This document shows, piece by piece, positions 8,794-21,299 of a stretch of 64,000 nt of DNA. The translations under genes and the position numbers were made by a program. Numbering within the stretch: position 1 is the stretch's first letter; every line of letters starts with the position of its first letter. This DNA is from Nemertoderma westbladi (taxonomy: Eukaryota; Xenacoelomorpha; Nemertodermatida; Nemertodermatidae): the NCBI GenBank assembly GCA_032718475.1, contig JAUCBJ010001465.1, positions 1-64,000 of the forward strand. The letters run 5' to 3'. The notes beneath the pieces are model-generated. The model was not told the origin of the DNA. It made no database searches and saw nothing but the letters and a program-made list of their open reading frames with translations.

Positions 8794-10665
8794 ATGGCAT
8801 TTTCTATTGTTGGATACATCATGGTCTTATGTAGTGGCATCATAATTGTTACGAATATTAACATCACCTTTAAAGGCCAACGTCTCTACCACAGCCTTTT
8901 CGTTTCACCTCCAACTAATGGTTCTCACTATGACTTCATTGTTGTTGGTTCTGGTTCAGCTGGATCTGTAGTGGCTGCTAGACTTGCTGAAGCTGGACAT
9001 AGTATACTTCTAGTAGAGGCTGGAGGTCCTTCGCATTGGTTACAGGGAATCCCTGCCTATGTGCTTTACTTCTTTATGTCTCCATATGACTGGTGTTACC
9101 AAATACTGCCTGGTGGAAATGCATGTAAAGCATTTAAGGATGGAACAATGCATTATCCCCGAGGTAAAACATTGGGTGGATCGAGCATGCTCAATGGAAT
9201 GTTATATGTTAGAGGTCATTCCAAAGATTATGATGAATGGGAAGCGCTTGGAAATTCAGGGTGGGGTTATAAAGATGTGTTGCCCCTCTTTAAGAGAAGT
9301 GAAGATTTTATTGGAAGTGTCGAAAATAAGAAACAATTCCATGGTATTGGAGGACGTTTGAAGGTTCAGCCTACTCCACATCATTATCCAATGAATGATG
9401 TTTTAGTTGATGCTATGAAAGAACTGAACTACGCAGTTGGAGATATAAATGGTTTACTTGATGGAGAAGGGTTTATGGATACAAACCAAGTAAGTGTGGA
9501 TGCTGGACAGAGGATGGGAACTTACCGAAGTTTTGTTGAACCATTACTAAATACCAAAGCAAATATTGATGTTATTACTTTTGCTCTTGCTTCTAAATTA
9601 ATGATAACAAAGGAAAAGCATGTATTTGGAATAGAAGTTGAGAGATTTGGTCAAACATTGAAGTACTACAGCAATAAAGAGGTTATTGTGTCCGGTGGTG
9701 CAGTTGGCTCACCACAGTTATTGATGTTATCAGGAATTGGACCAAAGGAACATTTGGAAGATCTCAATATAAATGTTGTACAGGATCTTCCCGTTGGGAA
9801 AAACTTACAGGATCATACAATATTACAGATGTTTTATGTAACCAATGAAACAGGGATACTATCTACCCCATTTGGTTTTATTAACCCAATCAATTACATT
9901 CAGTTTCTTTTAAATGGAGATGGTCCATTAGCAGACAATGGTCTAGGTTCTGTTGGATTTATACACACACCTGCAAATCACGATCCTTCAAGGCCAGATC
10001 TTCAATTACATTCATACCCCTATGGTATTGGATTAGATTATGGAATTGGTATAAAACATGTTTTCAATTATGAAGAAAATGCCTTTAAATATCTTTTTGA
10101 TAGATATATTGGTTCTAAGGGTCAGGCAACGTTTTTGCCAACCTTACTTCATCCCAAAAGTAGAGGAACTATTCGATTGAAAAGCAGTGATCCCAAAGAT
10201 GATCCCATTATAGATCCAAATTATTACACTCATCAAGCCGATTTAAATACAATGATTGAAGGAGCGAAGTTTGTTTATAGTCTGAGTTATACTAAAAGTT
10301 TTAAGAACCATGCACTAGAAATGCAGCATATCGACACAATGTTCTGTGGTGATTACCAGCCTTACAGTGATAAGTATTGGGAATGTTTTGTGAAACACTG
10401 GTCTCTAACTTGCTATCATCCAGTGGGGACCTGCAAAATGGGACCGGATACTGACAAAGAAGCTGTAGTTGACCACAGACTAAAGGTCCGAGGTGTCAGT
10501 GGATTGCGTGTAGCCGATGCTTCAATAATGCCAACAATTGTTGGGGGTAATACAAATGCTCCTAGCATCATGATTGGCGAAAAAGCTGCTATTGTTATCA
10601 TTGAAGAATGGAATCTTGAAAACAAAAAAGAAGAGGTATCTTCCAAAATCAAAGAAGAACTATGA
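8794..10665 (+). CDS. GMC oxidoreductase, glucose-dehydrogenase-like (copy 1)
   Basis: A single-exon, 623-residue FAD-dependent enzyme of the glucose-methanol-choline family, typical in length for animal members. Residues 1-35 form a hydrophobic signal or anchor, so it probably enters the secretory pathway. The Rossmann motif [15 protein letters not shown] (about 51-65) and VEAGG bind FAD. GMC signature 1 is seen as [12 protein letters not shown] and signature 2 as [16 protein letters not shown]. The C-terminal active site contains the catalytic histidine in [10 protein letters not shown] and the N-containing [15 protein letters not shown]. Family members oxidise alcohols or sugars; the substrate here cannot be read from sequence. 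A second copy at 28957-30828 differs at about 15 residues. The lack of introns suggests an old retrogene or an intronless lineage. Confidence 0.95.
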   Translation: MAFSIVGYIMVLCSGIIIVTNINITFKGQRLYHSLFVSPPTNGSHYDFIVVGSGSAGSVVAARLAEAGHSILLVEAGGPSHWLQGIPAYVLYFFMSPYDWCYQILPGGNACKAFKDGTMHYPRGKTLGGSSMLNGMLYVRGHSKDYDEWEALGNSGWGYKDVLPLFKRSEDFIGSVENKKQFHGIGGRLKVQPTPHHYPMNDVLVDAMKELNYAVGDINGLLDGEGFMDTNQVSVDAGQRMGTYRSFVEPLLNTKANIDVITFALASKLMITKEKHVFGIEVERFGQTLKYYSNKEVIVSGGAVGSPQLLMLSGIGPKEHLEDLNINVVQDLPVGKNLQDHTILQMFYVTNETGILSTPFGFINPINYIQFLLNGDGPLADNGLGSVGFIHTPANHDPSRPDLQLHSYPYGIGLDYGIGIKHVFNYEENAFKYLFDRYIGSKGQATFLPTLLHPKSRGTIRLKSSDPKDDPIIDPNYYTHQADLNTMIEGAKFVYSLSYTKSFKNHALEMQHIDTMFCGDYQPYSDKYWECFVKHWSLTCYHPVGTCKMGPDTDKEAVVDHRLKVRGVSGLRVADASIMPTIVGGNTNAPSIMIGEKAAIVIIEEWNLENKKEEVSSKIKEEL

Positions 10666-11874
10666 TATACTGATATGTTATATATTAAGATTAGGACCCT
10701 AATTGTAGTGATAATAATAACCCATCCATCATGTGTGTTACCATGGTTAGATCAGAAATTAGTGACATTTAGCTTTTTTGTGGTAATCAGCAGAATTTCA
10801 TATCATTGCACTAGTTATGTTCTACATTATTGACTATTGAATCATGATAGTGTGAGACTAAGAAAAAATTGTAAGACTTATATATTATTTTACGATTTGT
10901 TCTTTACACAATCTGAAATATTTAATAAATACAAAAAATTTCGAAATTTTATGGAAATTATGCCGAGATTGGATTGGCGGTTTACTAGGAATAGTATGGA
11001 GACTAAAGCCCAGTTCACAGACACAGTTCACGGTGACAGGGCTGTGACAGTGTAACACTTTTCAATCACAGTTGGTTACACCACTGCAAAAACGAACGAC
11101 CTGCGCTGTCAAAGTGGGTTCAAAATCCGACGCAAAACCACCGCGCTGTCACTATGACGTGTATCTCTGAAAGTCATTCGATCTTAATTTTACTAAAAAG
11201 TTCATTGTAAAAAAAAAGTAAAAAAGAGCAGTCTTTGCTGGGAGTTGATGCTATAAAAATCCAAGTTTTCTAATTCTCCTGCATCGGTTTTTGCGACTTT
11301 CTCTGATGACAGCTCTGAATTTATTGTATAGAACAAACCGCATAAAAAATAAAAACCTTGTATTTTGTTCTAGTTTACCCCCTCCCACGGCCTTAAATAA
11401 AATAATTGTATTTGTTGCACATATTGTATATATTTTCTATAACTGGGTACAAACATCGACCCTCATCCCTATTATGGTTGTCATTAATTAGCTTAATCTT
11501 AAAGATCCTTGTTAGAATTCCAATAAATCTATAAATTGTCATTATTTGAGAATGTAGCTTAACTCTATTTCAATGCAGACCAACTAGTCTGGTACTCTTG
11601 CCTGATCTCAGGCTGATTAGAACCGCAATGATCTATTTAGTGGGTGAGGTTATAAAAATATGAGAACTAAACAGACACAGAATACTACCGCTGGTTTTAT
11701 TATTATAGTAGAACTGTCAGGTCTTGAGATAATGCAAACTTAAGGTTAAATACTGCTTAATTTTTAGCATTAATGATAAAATAGATATAGATATATTATA
11801 AAAAATACTGATTCTTAATACTGTGAATCATCCTATCAAGGGTATATGATCATTCAAACCGTAAATTAGATTTT
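10666..11874. other. 3' flank of GMC copy 1, shared with copy 2
   Basis: This 1.2 kb is non-coding and matches the flank of copy 2 (30829-30865 joined to 34361-35550) except for the element inserted there. Candidate poly(A) signals AATAAA occur near 11396 and 11522, with counterparts at about 35066 and 35190. The sequence TAATTGTAG after ACCC at about 10697 is the uninterrupted target site of the element inserted in copy 2. Confidence 0.7.
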
Positions 11875-12304
11875 GTTTAGCCCGGAGCGAGTGATGGTGA
11901 TTGGACTAGTTGTGATCGTTGTATGACAAACAGTAATTATTATGAGTTGTGTAAATATTAATGATAGACTTTTAAATATGAACCCATTACCAATGGCGGT
12001 ATGTTATGTTGTTAATTATTTTAGTAAGCCAGACCGTATCTACTACAATAATTAATGTAACTATATGACACGTTTCCTTTTGTACGGTTATGTTAACTTT
12101 TCAATTACTCACAATTAATATTTACCTAATATTTTATGTTGACAAAGCGTCCATTGGGTTGGTTACAGGTACATACTTACATAACTTACCGTTGACATAG
12201 CGTACATAGTTAACAGGTACATGTCATATTAACAGGTACATGTCACTGTATGTGATACAACGATCACAGCTCGACCAATCACCATCACTTTCATCGGGCT
12301 AAAC
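11875..12304. mobile_element. MITE with about 60-bp terminal inverted repeats
   Basis: The left end GTTTAGCCCG, then GTGATGGTGATTGG and GTGATCGTTGTATGACA, is repeated inverted at the right end (12240-12304) with a few mismatches. The 430-bp element has an AT-rich, non-coding interior. No certain target-site duplication is seen. Only its first ~90 bp are found beside GMC copy 2 (35551-35640), so the paralogous block ends inside this element. Confidence 0.75.
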
Positions 12305-13106
12305 CCCTATTGTGTGGAGGGAATTTTAAAACGTAACTGTGAACTTTTTCAGTTAATGCGTTGAAGGTTTATTTTTAGTTTTTACGTTTTCCCTGCATTT
12401 GAGTACTGAAGCTGACCAGGAGACCGATAACGGTGGTAAACTTTCCGGTTCAGATATTTATTTTATAACGATGTGCAGTTTGAATTCCAAAATAACTCTT
12501 AGTTGTAAGCGTAAGCGTAAGGGTAAGCGCTCTTAGGCGTAATCTTGTCGACAAAAAATGGTGCGTCTGCTCATTACAATCACTTGTACAGTAAATATGT
12601 ATGTTGTGTCGCCTGCACTGAAGGTTAACATTCAAAAAGTATCCATGGAAACGTCTAAAACCCTCTGATTATTGATAATTGTCCCTTGAATAACCTATGG
12701 ATGTGAAGTATTTAATACCCCTGGTAATGTTTGCTCTAGAGCACGTGCAGAAGGATAGAGCCTTCTATTGGAAGCAGTAGTGGTGTGCGGTGAGCAAGTT
12801 TGTCTCGTCCGCTGCTATCCTGGGAAAAATCGATAACCCGGAATCCGACCCACGTGATGTCCGTCTCGACCGGCTCTCGGGACTAAGACGCCGTGCAGCG
12901 GCGCAACTGATAACTAAATTCTGCAAAGCCGAAACTAGTTAACGTCAATACCACATGTATGCTGTCTACTTTGTGCAGAATATATAAGTAATTATCTATA
13001 GATTTGGGATGAACTTATATTGACATAATGATTGAAAGGTAATTAATGAAGTTTTGACAATTAATCATACCTGGAATAATTAACATATAAATGTTGTAAT
13101 TTTTAG
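12305..13106. other. Non-coding stretch with a short GC-rich island
   Basis: Mostly AT-rich and unassigned. A TAAGCGTAAGCG tract lies near 12510. Between 12781 and 12942 the DNA becomes GC-rich and open for 53 codons on the plus strand (including SAAILGKIDNPESD and RLSGLRRRAAAQLI), with no matching splice sites. It might be a decayed exon, a CpG-rich regulatory patch or chance. Confidence 0.35.
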
Positions 13107-13332
13107 ATTTCTTGGAGGAGAGAAAGTTGCAGATAAAGGGAAGCTTCCGATGATTCACCCTAGTTTAGTAGTTACTGAGCGACTCTATAAACCCAAAACA
13201 GGACATTCATTTTCCTTTGATGCCCTTTACGAGGAGCCGAGAAGTAGCAGGGAAGGCTGGTGGAGAGCAACTATAAAGGTTGGGAGTTCAACAGAAAATA
13301 TACTTATTAAAGTCAGCAGAAGAAGTTTGTGA
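13107..13332 (+). CDS. Terminal exon of an unrecognised gene
   Basis: A good acceptor (TTGTAATTTTTAG) leads into an open frame of 75 codons after one leading base, ending with TGA at 13330-13332. The peptide contains VTERLYKPKTGHSFSFDALY and EGWWRATIKVGSS and has balanced protein-like composition, unlike the surrounding AT-rich DNA. No family is recognised. No preceding exon can be identified with confidence, although the GC-rich patch at 12781-12942 is nearby. It may be a real last exon on the plus strand or an exon remnant. Confidence 0.5.
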
Positions 13333-13984
13333 AATTGTGAAAGTTTATATGAAACTTAAGAGGTGAAATACAATACAATAGGGTATGATCTCGGAATAAG
13401 GAAATTGATAAATATAGTAAAAAAGTTATATCCGAAAGTTTTCAAATTACAACCATTAAATTTTGACATTAAATAGATCTCAACCAGACATATTTTATTG
13501 TTTTTAAGTAAACAGTTATTCCACATTATTAATTATAAAGTAATCCACTTCAAAAAAAGAAAAGATACACCTTTTTCCACACTGCCATGAATGAAGCAGT
13601 CCAAAATATACACCATTTCCTATAAACTGTCTTGAAGTAGTCCAGTAGCTGACTACTTAGAGCAGTACTCTTTTTCACCTTTCCATTTTGCATGTTTGTA
13701 TTCATGGAAAGTATGAATAAAATTTGTCTAGAATTAGAAAAATTGTTATCTTATCACTCAATTTCTTCAAAAAAAAACAAATTATGCCATTTTGCATTTC
13801 ACCACTTCAATTATGTATCCACCATAACCTATACATACATTGATACATCACCAATTGTGCTTAAATATGAAAAATGACTCTGACTACCTGGTTATATGTT
13901 ACTACCTCTGTTCAGACTTTATTATAAAATATTATTTATTATATTATTTATTTTATACTATAGACAACACCACCAATAGCGGAA
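13333..13984. other. AT-rich non-coding stretch
   Basis: It lies between the orphan terminal exon and the minisatellite. No gene, repeat or RNA is recognised here. Confidence 0.5.
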
Positions 13985-14530
13985 ATCATTTATGTTCTAG
14001 AATACACTGGGATACTGGGATACCGGGATATTATTTATGTTATAGATTACACCGATACCATGATATTATTTATGTTATAGAATACACCGATACCATGATA
14101 TTATTTATGTTCTAGAATTCACCGATACCAGGATATTGTTTATGTTCTAGAATACACCGATAACACGATATTATTTATGTTCTAGAATACACTGATACCA
14201 GGAAATTATTTATGCTCTATAATGCACAGATACCAGAATATTATTTATATTCTAGAATACACCGATACCAGGATATTATTTATGTTCTAGAATACACCGA
14301 TACCATAATATTTATATTCTAGAATACACCGAAACCATGATATATTATTTATATTGCAGAATACACCGATACCAGGATATTATTTATGTTCTAGAATACA
14401 CCGATAGCAGAATATTATTTATGTTCTAGAATAGACCGATACGAGGATATTATTTATGTTCTAGAATACACCAATACCAGGATATTATTTATGTTCTAGA
14501 ATACACCAATACCAGGATATTATTCATGGA
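13985..14530. repeat. Minisatellite of about 35 bp, about 15 units, with TTCTAGAA
   Basis: Units follow the pattern ATTATTTATGTTCTAGAATA then CACCGATACCAGGAT. They are imperfect, with lengths of about 30 to 40 bp. Most carry the palindrome TTCTAGAA, which fits the nTTCnnGAAn core of a heat-shock-factor site, though this may be coincidence in AT-rich DNA. Confidence 0.9.
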
Positions 14531-15924
14531 AATCGTTTATAGAAGATCAGGTAGATCCTAGAGATTGTGCCACGCCCTTTAAAGGAAGCGGAAGAAGAAA
14601 GAAGGTTATTGGTTCCGAGTGGGGGTCTGGATTATCATTGCTGCCTGGAGCTTATAACATGGAGGACTTCGGCCAGCGACTTTCTTCCATACCATGCAGC
14701 GCACCTTTTAAGGTATGTAGTTGTAGATCGAGTAACTTTAATTGTGACTAATGGCATTACTAGGTAGTTAAGGTGCAATATGGGAAAAACATTATGATAA
14801 GAATCAAAGTTAGACCATATCATTAAGTTGTCCATATGGTCGCTAATATATAACATATGTGCAGTTGAAAAAATAGTTAACCATGACTTATATTTTTCAT
14901 ATTTTTCATTATTTTAATATTTTATTATTTTATATATTTAAATATCATAAATATCATCAATAAATAACATATAATTTTGAGTTTGGTGTTCGTTCATTGG
15001 CATACAATATTATTGATGGTGGAACTTTCTTTTTAAGAATTACCTCTTGGATGATTTCGATAGATTCAATCATTGAAATTACTTTAATCACATAATCTGT
15101 TAGGCCTTTTGTTCCTTTTGTTCATAGAAGATTTTACATTTCTAATCCGTTTAAAGTCTCTTGGCGCCTGGAAAAAGGTCACCAGTAATCCTTTCACCTA
15201 ACAATTTATGTGGTGTTTTGTATTCTATTTCTCCTTGATTTATTTTAAGATCTCAAATGATGTTCTTGTATATGGAACACTAGTTTTGTTTGCATAGCCA
15301 ATGGGAAGTTGTTATGCATAAGCACAATATTCGCATCCATCCTAAATTTCTCAGCCAAAATAAAATTCGCGCCATACAAGGCCACAGCTGGTTTTCTGCA
15401 TTGGATGTTGACTAAATATGCCACCAATAACCAACATCATTCGCATACCACCAGAGACCAAACCAACAACCAGAGACACATAAAATTATATACGGTAATC
15501 ACGTTATGAAATAGTTTACCAACATTGCCGGAATTATAGGTAAAGGCATAGGCCTACTGTATGTATATTGTCGGTTTGTTTCTTTTGCCGTCGGTGGTAT
15601 GCGATAGGTGTCAGTAGCATATAATCCCTACATCAGTACTATACCTTCTGAGCTTTATGAAATTCAAATTTATAGTGCGCGATCAGGAAATTCAAACTAA
15701 AGTACCGGTATGTGACTGTGTGATGAGCACTTATATCTGCAGACTAACAGAACAGCAGAATAAATTTGAATAGCTAGATTTACTACTTATGACCTGTCTT
15801 CCTGTGTAGCCTTTAGGGTAACAACTAGGCCATTGTTGTACAAACTTAATGAACTACTGTCAACCGCGTTGACTTCGATAGTTTTTTTGCGTTCTTTCGT
15901 AATTTTAATTGCGTTGCCTCAGCT
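14531..15924. other. Non-coding stretch
   Basis: AT-rich DNA with no convincing coding frame, RNA gene or known repeat. The open stretches at 14567-14767 and 15245-15509 show no motif. Confidence 0.5.
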
Positions 15925-16200
15925 TATAATAATAAATAATAATAATATTGGTTATTTATATAGCGCTTTTCTACGCTCAGCATACTCAAAGCGCTTTTAT
16001 TATCATTACCCCAGCAAAGCTAGGTTCCCATTATACCGCTGGGTTGGCGTAGGCACTAATGTCTAAAGTGTCTTGCCTAGGGACACAACAATGCGAAATT
16101 TCTACAGCCTTTAGTCGGATTCGAACCTGCGCCACCAAACACTATTGTGAAAGCAGTTCAGGCGCCGTATCCACTCGGACACTGCGACATTCATTCGGCT
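15925..16200 (-). mobile_element. tRNA-derived SINE
   Basis: On the minus strand from 16200 a tRNA-Leu-like head is seen. Box A resembles GTGTCCGAGTGGATACGG and box B is GGTTCGAATCC. A body with AAGTGTCTTGCCTAGGGACA (plus-strand reading) and TATATAGCGCTTTT...AAAGCGCTTTTAT follows, ending in an (ATT)n tail at 15925-15945. This body is common in SINE-like repeats of marine invertebrates. Confidence 0.75.
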
Positions 16201-16961
16201 TAACACCTTGGAATGGCCAACGGATTACCAAATGGCTATTTGGCTACATTTATAATACATCATTCTACGAAACCATTGAGGTTATTGATTCTGAGATATT
16301 CCCCTCCAAATGATTATCGAACTCGCCCCTCCCTATTTGGGCTACTTTGATACTTTGGTATCCGTATGGACTTATATGGAGATTTTTGTATTGTACTCAC
16401 TACAGTTTACTCAGGAGTGACTCAGGGGTGATGTTTGAATTCTACATAAAAAAAATCTACATTTTGGTATACTGCAATCGAGGCAACAGCTAATAGGTTA
16501 TTAAGAAATTAATCTTATCGATTGACTAATTATAACAAAAATTCCACTTTTTTCTAATTATTTTGTGACGAGTGTTGCGACGGGAAAAGAGACCTGTTGC
16601 AGAATGGTTGATTTTTGGGTCTATCTATCTGTCTATCTGGTCTTTGTCTATGAAATGCAGAATTTTCTGGATTTTCTGAATATCGAAACCGTTTTTCCAT
16701 AGCCTTTTCGGTTAAAAAAAGTTATGAGGGATTAAATAAAGTAAATAAGTCTACGGGCAATGCATGATGAAAAAATGCATTAATGATCAATGTTAAAAAA
16801 AAAGATAACGATAACATTCGATATTAATTGTTCATTTCAAATTTCATTGTTGTTTCCCAAAAAATTGGCGTTCTCTGGAGGTCAAGGGTAGAAGGTGACA
16901 ATATAGAGGGCAAATTTAATAACAATATGCAAAAAAGTAAATAATGCGCTGCGTATTTTAC
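16201..16961. other. AT-rich non-coding stretch
   Basis: It lies between the SINE and a minus-strand exon candidate. No gene or RNA is recognised. Confidence 0.5.
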
Positions 16962-17131
16962 CTCCACCTCCTCATCCTCTTCCAAGTTTATTGAAAGTAT
17001 CTGGACAACAAAGTTTTTACCAGTGTTACTTGTAGTACCGTGGTCTTTATTCTGATAAGGGACAACAGCTTCTTCAGCAACAAGATGTTCCAAATGGTCT
17101 ATATCCGGAAATATCTCAGCTTCAACAACAA
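16962..17131 (-). CDS. Internal exon of an unrecognised minus-strand gene
   Basis: On the minus strand, CTCCAATTACCAG is a plausible acceptor and GTGGAG/GTAAAA a plausible donor. They enclose 170 bases open in one frame. The peptide contains VVEAEIFPDIDHLEHLVAEE, then GKNFVVQILSIN and an acidic end LEEDEEVE. The composition is protein-like and the flanks are AT-rich, which supports a real exon. No domain is recognised and no partner exon was found within the window on this strand. The exact donor is uncertain because GAGGAG/GTGGAG is an alternative. Confidence 0.45.
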
Positions 17132-18393
17132 CTGGTAATTGGAGCAGTACTTATGACCTACTATATATACGACCCGCCAAGCTGCTGCAGAGCCCCTAAA
17201 TTTAGTGGGCCAGTTATTTCTCTTAGTTAGAACCCCTGAAGCAATATGTCTAGCGCGTCAAAAGTAATTGGTCCTAACTAAAATTGTGTCCTCTTTCAGT
17301 TGACGAAATAAAAATTTAATGGCTCCAGTACGTTTTCGAGATATAAGGCATTCCTGGCACCCATACCATATCAACACCTTTCGGAATTGATAAAATTTCA
17401 CAAAATACATCACCCTTCAAAGACTTTGGTATAACCATGAAAACATACTATGCTTTTTTGGTGTGTTGAATTCATTAGTATTCGAAAGCAAGATTAGAAG
17501 CAACATTTTCATTTTTTTATCAATAGATACTAAAAGAGCTCAGTTTGGATACTGAGGTTTTAGAATGTGCTGATTTCATTGGGAGGGTTTGTTCCTCTAC
17601 CTACATCAAAAATATCGAAGAGTTGTGTAATATAACAACATAGGCATGTTGTTATATTAGTTATTAATCAGTTATTTGTGCCCCTGGAGTACGAAAAAAC
17701 ATGTAGTGGAAATATGATAATGAAAACTCACCACGAAAACAAATTGATTTTATGACCGTGTGGGTTTTTTTGTGTTGCTGATCACGAATATGACACTGAA
17801 AAATATCCTACCTTATAGATTACGGCTTTTTTGGATACTTGTCAATGTGCGGCACGTAAAATACAAGTAGCACGAATTTGATAATCAAAAATCATTACCA
17901 AATCAACCTAATTTTATGCCATTATGGGTTTTCTGGGATGCTGATCACGATTATGACATTCATAAATATCGTATTATCCAAACAAATTTGATTTTTGCCG
18001 TTTTAATTTTTGTACTACTTGTATTTTTCGTCCCACCAGACAAACACCAAAAACGATGGTTGCGTCTATAGTAGGTCATGATTTGTCTAATCATTAAACC
18101 ATTTTTCTGGTACAATACAGTGAGCTTTAAATGTACACTCCTTCTCTACTAAATGGGTGAATGTAACTTCACCCATCGGATTTGTCGACCTCAAAAACCC
18201 TTATCCCCAAAATATGTATTTGTTATATTATAAACTATTGTGGTTTTTAAACTAAAACAAATAAATAAATTACACCTAAAATCAATAGAGCAATCACAAT
18301 TTTATTATGTTAAAAATATTCGCTAACATTAATGGAAATTATGAAATTTCCTTGCAGTGGAGTTGTAGAGTTTTTTTTATTCCAAAATTGTAA
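17132..18393. other. Non-coding stretch
   Basis: AT-rich. It has imperfect repeats of an ATCACGA(A/T)TATGACA motif near 17780 and 17946, each followed by AAATATC. No gene is visible. Confidence 0.4.
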
Positions 18394-18600
18394 CATTACT
18401 CAACGCCGTTAGTATTAACAGCGAGTTGTTATTTATCACTTTACAACTTTAGAGGACATTACAGCATTGTATTGGCCTGTACATTTAGTACTGTATTTGG
18501 TGATATTGTTTACGTGGTAATCCATAACGGCGTTAAGTAATGTCCACTAAGAGGAAATTACTTAACGCCGTCATTGGATACCACGTAAACAATAGTTGGA
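18394..18600. mobile_element. MITE with terminal motif CATTACTYAACGCCGTTA and a 90-bp palindrome
   Basis: The motif CATTACTCAACGCCGTTA at 18394 recurs inverted at 18524-18542 and again direct (ATTACTTAACGCCGT) at about 18557. Bases 18504-18593 form a near-perfect palindrome whose ends are ATTGTTTACGTGGTA and TACCACGTAAACAAT. The element is non-coding. An inverted copy lies at 41767-41972. Confidence 0.75.
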
Positions 18601-20324
18601 AATTTGCCTGACAGCCAGATAGGCCTACTGCATTACCTACCTGTAGGCGGGGTATAGCTATTAATAACCAGTAGGGCCTAGCTATATTATTACTAGAAAG
18701 CCAGCAAGCTGGCTGGAAGGAGCCCGGGGGAAGAATCCTAGCCAAGACTATTACAAATGAACTATGTCAGTCAGCTGTTGGCCTAGTAAGTAGGCCTAAA
18801 CTAAGCAATTGTCTAAACTGTAAGGCGTGAGGCTAGCTGACTTTGTGGATCGTCCCACATAATAAAAAATTAAACTTTGCTACCACTGACAAAAATATAA
18901 TATGAAGCAAATAATTTCATTATCAAGCACGTTTACAAGATATAAGATTACCGAATATTTATGAAAAAATGCCCATGATGCACAACCAGGACAGCGAGCT
19001 AGTGATGACCCTGAACCCACCCTAGAACCACCCTATATTATAAATGCGACTCCATTTCCATACGAATATTTCAACACCGGCTGCTAAGGCAATCAACCAA
19101 TGCTGCATTGTCGAACAAAACTAACAATAGAAAGGGGTAGCTATAGTTACTAAAACTAAAACACAAACAAAGCGCAAATATCCTAGCTGTTCCACATTAG
19201 TGTCAGTAGTTCTAGTAAGATAATAATAGTGATAACAGTTTCAATCAATTTTTTGAATAAATACAAATTATATAATATATTATAGAGCAAATGTATAAAC
19301 AAAAACTCAACTATTATTATGAAAATTGAAGGTCTAAACAATATGAAACAAAATAATACATTATCAAAGACAAATTAAATTTTAGCATCACAACAACTAT
19401 ATCCAAGAAATTTAACAAAACCGCAAATCAGTCAAAGTGAAAAGGGGGGACAGTTCCCCCCTTCAACCCCCTTTCAATCAGCACCCCGTCCCAAAAGCAG
19501 ACCCAGTCAAGCAGAATAACCTATGGAGATAGATATTATGACAACACACACGGTTCTTTTAAATTTGCGTGATTTGAGTTTTATGCTCGCACCACTATTG
19601 AGTTTTATAATATTTGTAAGAAATGTTAAAACTTATCTTATGCCAATGTAGTAATGGTATTAAAATATAATTAAATTAATTTGCACTATTAATGCTTCAG
19701 CTAAAAAATGATGCTAATCCTATGTAATAATAAAAATAAGAATATTATTTTTAAGAACTTTCTACATATATCCTATACAAAATAATCAGCCCAATGATTC
19801 GTGGAATAATAATATAATCCTACTGCAGTTGTATATTTTATTATGTTTATTGACAACTCAACTATTTTCTGTCTATACCTGAGAGCTGATAAGGAAGTGT
19901 AGACTCAGCCAGCAGCGCTGCTCCTACAAGGCAAAGGCAGGCAGGAGGGGTGTAGTCAAAGTCAAGAAATTCCGCCTGGATGGAATTCTATCTCAGACAG
20001 CCCTGCACTCCACCGTTCCTACTCCACAGCTTGCTGCTGCAGCTCAGGCAGGAGTTTGTTTTTTTATCATTGCTTTTAATTTCGCGACAAAATAATGTCA
20101 AAAAAACTAAATATATCGAATACCACACATAGAATCGATATGATATTTTGTAACGCGATTATGAACCACCAAAGCAATATACTTGCAAAATTTCATCAAA
20201 ATCGCCAGGCAGGAGGTGCCTGAACCTAGATAATTATCAGTCAGTCAGTCAGTCAGTGTTATATATCCTGAGATTTTTTACAGTAAGTATCCTGCAGATT
20301 TTTACAGTAAGTATCCCGCTTTCG
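18601..20324. other. Non-coding stretch with small repeats
   Basis: The first part (to about 18690) belongs to the repeat shared with 41676-41765, in inverted orientation. Further on there is a GGGGGGACAGTTCCCCCC hairpin near 19445, a GC-richer patch at 19890-20060, a TCAG tetranucleotide run at 20237-20256, and a doubled TTTTTACAGTAAGTATCC near 20270-20310. No gene is recognised. Confidence 0.45.
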
Positions 20325-20680
20325 AGCGGGCTCCTAATAACATGGCTCCAAACGCCACCATAAATATAAGCCAACGTTTTTATAACATAATTTATGTCAT
20401 TTTTACATTTATTTATACAGCAACTAATATAATTTGTGCAGTTTCTATCACTTATAATGTATATGCACAATCATTTCGTAATGTTAAAATTTTGGAATAA
20501 AACTACATCAGTTTATATGATGTAAACTGATGATTTGTGCCACGAGTGACCACGAGTTCTGAACCTCGTGGCTTTATTTCCACTCACTCACTAACGTTCG
20601 TTCGTGTAACAAAGCCACTCGGATCATCACACTGTAAAGTGCTACTTTACACACAAGTATGTAAATAGTTATTACAACTG
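20325..20680 (-). repeat. Dispersed repeat R2 (inverted relative to 41345-41675)
   Basis: It includes CATGGCTCCAAACGCCACCA, CACTTATAATGTATATGCAC and an inner hairpin around ACTCACTCACTAACGTTCG. The whole stretch matches 41345-41675 in reverse complement with about 90 percent identity by eye. It has no coding content. The copy here has a small extra piece with GATGTAAACTGATG near 20520. Confidence 0.75.
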
Positions 20681-21299
20681 TTTCCTTAATATATCGGTCA
20701 TTTTTTGATATATTTAAAAATTTGAAACGACTTCTAGTTACTGAGATGTAGCAATTAATGTGTAACACGCCAGTGTAAATATTACTAATTTCCCATTGAA
20801 TCACAGCTTATTGTGAAATGAATTAAATTATTCTGGATCATAATTTGCCACTTATTCTTCCCTACTGTTCCTTTTGTTTGGCTTGTTTTATGCAAATTAA
20901 CGGAGAATTTCCATGAATACACATAAGATCCGCAAAATAAAACTTTATAGACTTTTATTTGGTCAGTAACAAGGTAATATAGAATTCAAAACATGTGGTT
21001 CGGATTGATTGCGAAATACTTTGGGTTTTTTTTTGCTAGATTGACTCGACTATAAGGCTAATAATTATTTGATGAAATTAAACCTTAACCTATTATATAT
21101 ATATTTCTACTTGAATTTAAGTAATGTATGCCTGGATCTTGCATAAAATAATATTATTATATAGATACTAGAAATATGTTACTATATTAAATACTGATAT
21201 ATACTAATTATGTACTACAAATTGTACTGTAATATATACTAATATTATGCTAAACTACATTATGTTCTAATATTGTAATATATTTCATATATTACTTAG
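20681..21299. other. AT-rich stretch before the PG-rich repeat exons
   Basis: It contains no recognised exon. It ends in the acceptor TATATTACTTAG of the exon at 21300. Earlier exons of that gene are not identifiable; they may lie further upstream or be too short to see. Confidence 0.4.

Noticed and set aside
12781-12942. GC-rich open stretch of 53 codons
   Set aside because: No start codon and no convincing acceptor or donor. Mentioned within the surrounding stretch but not called as a gene.
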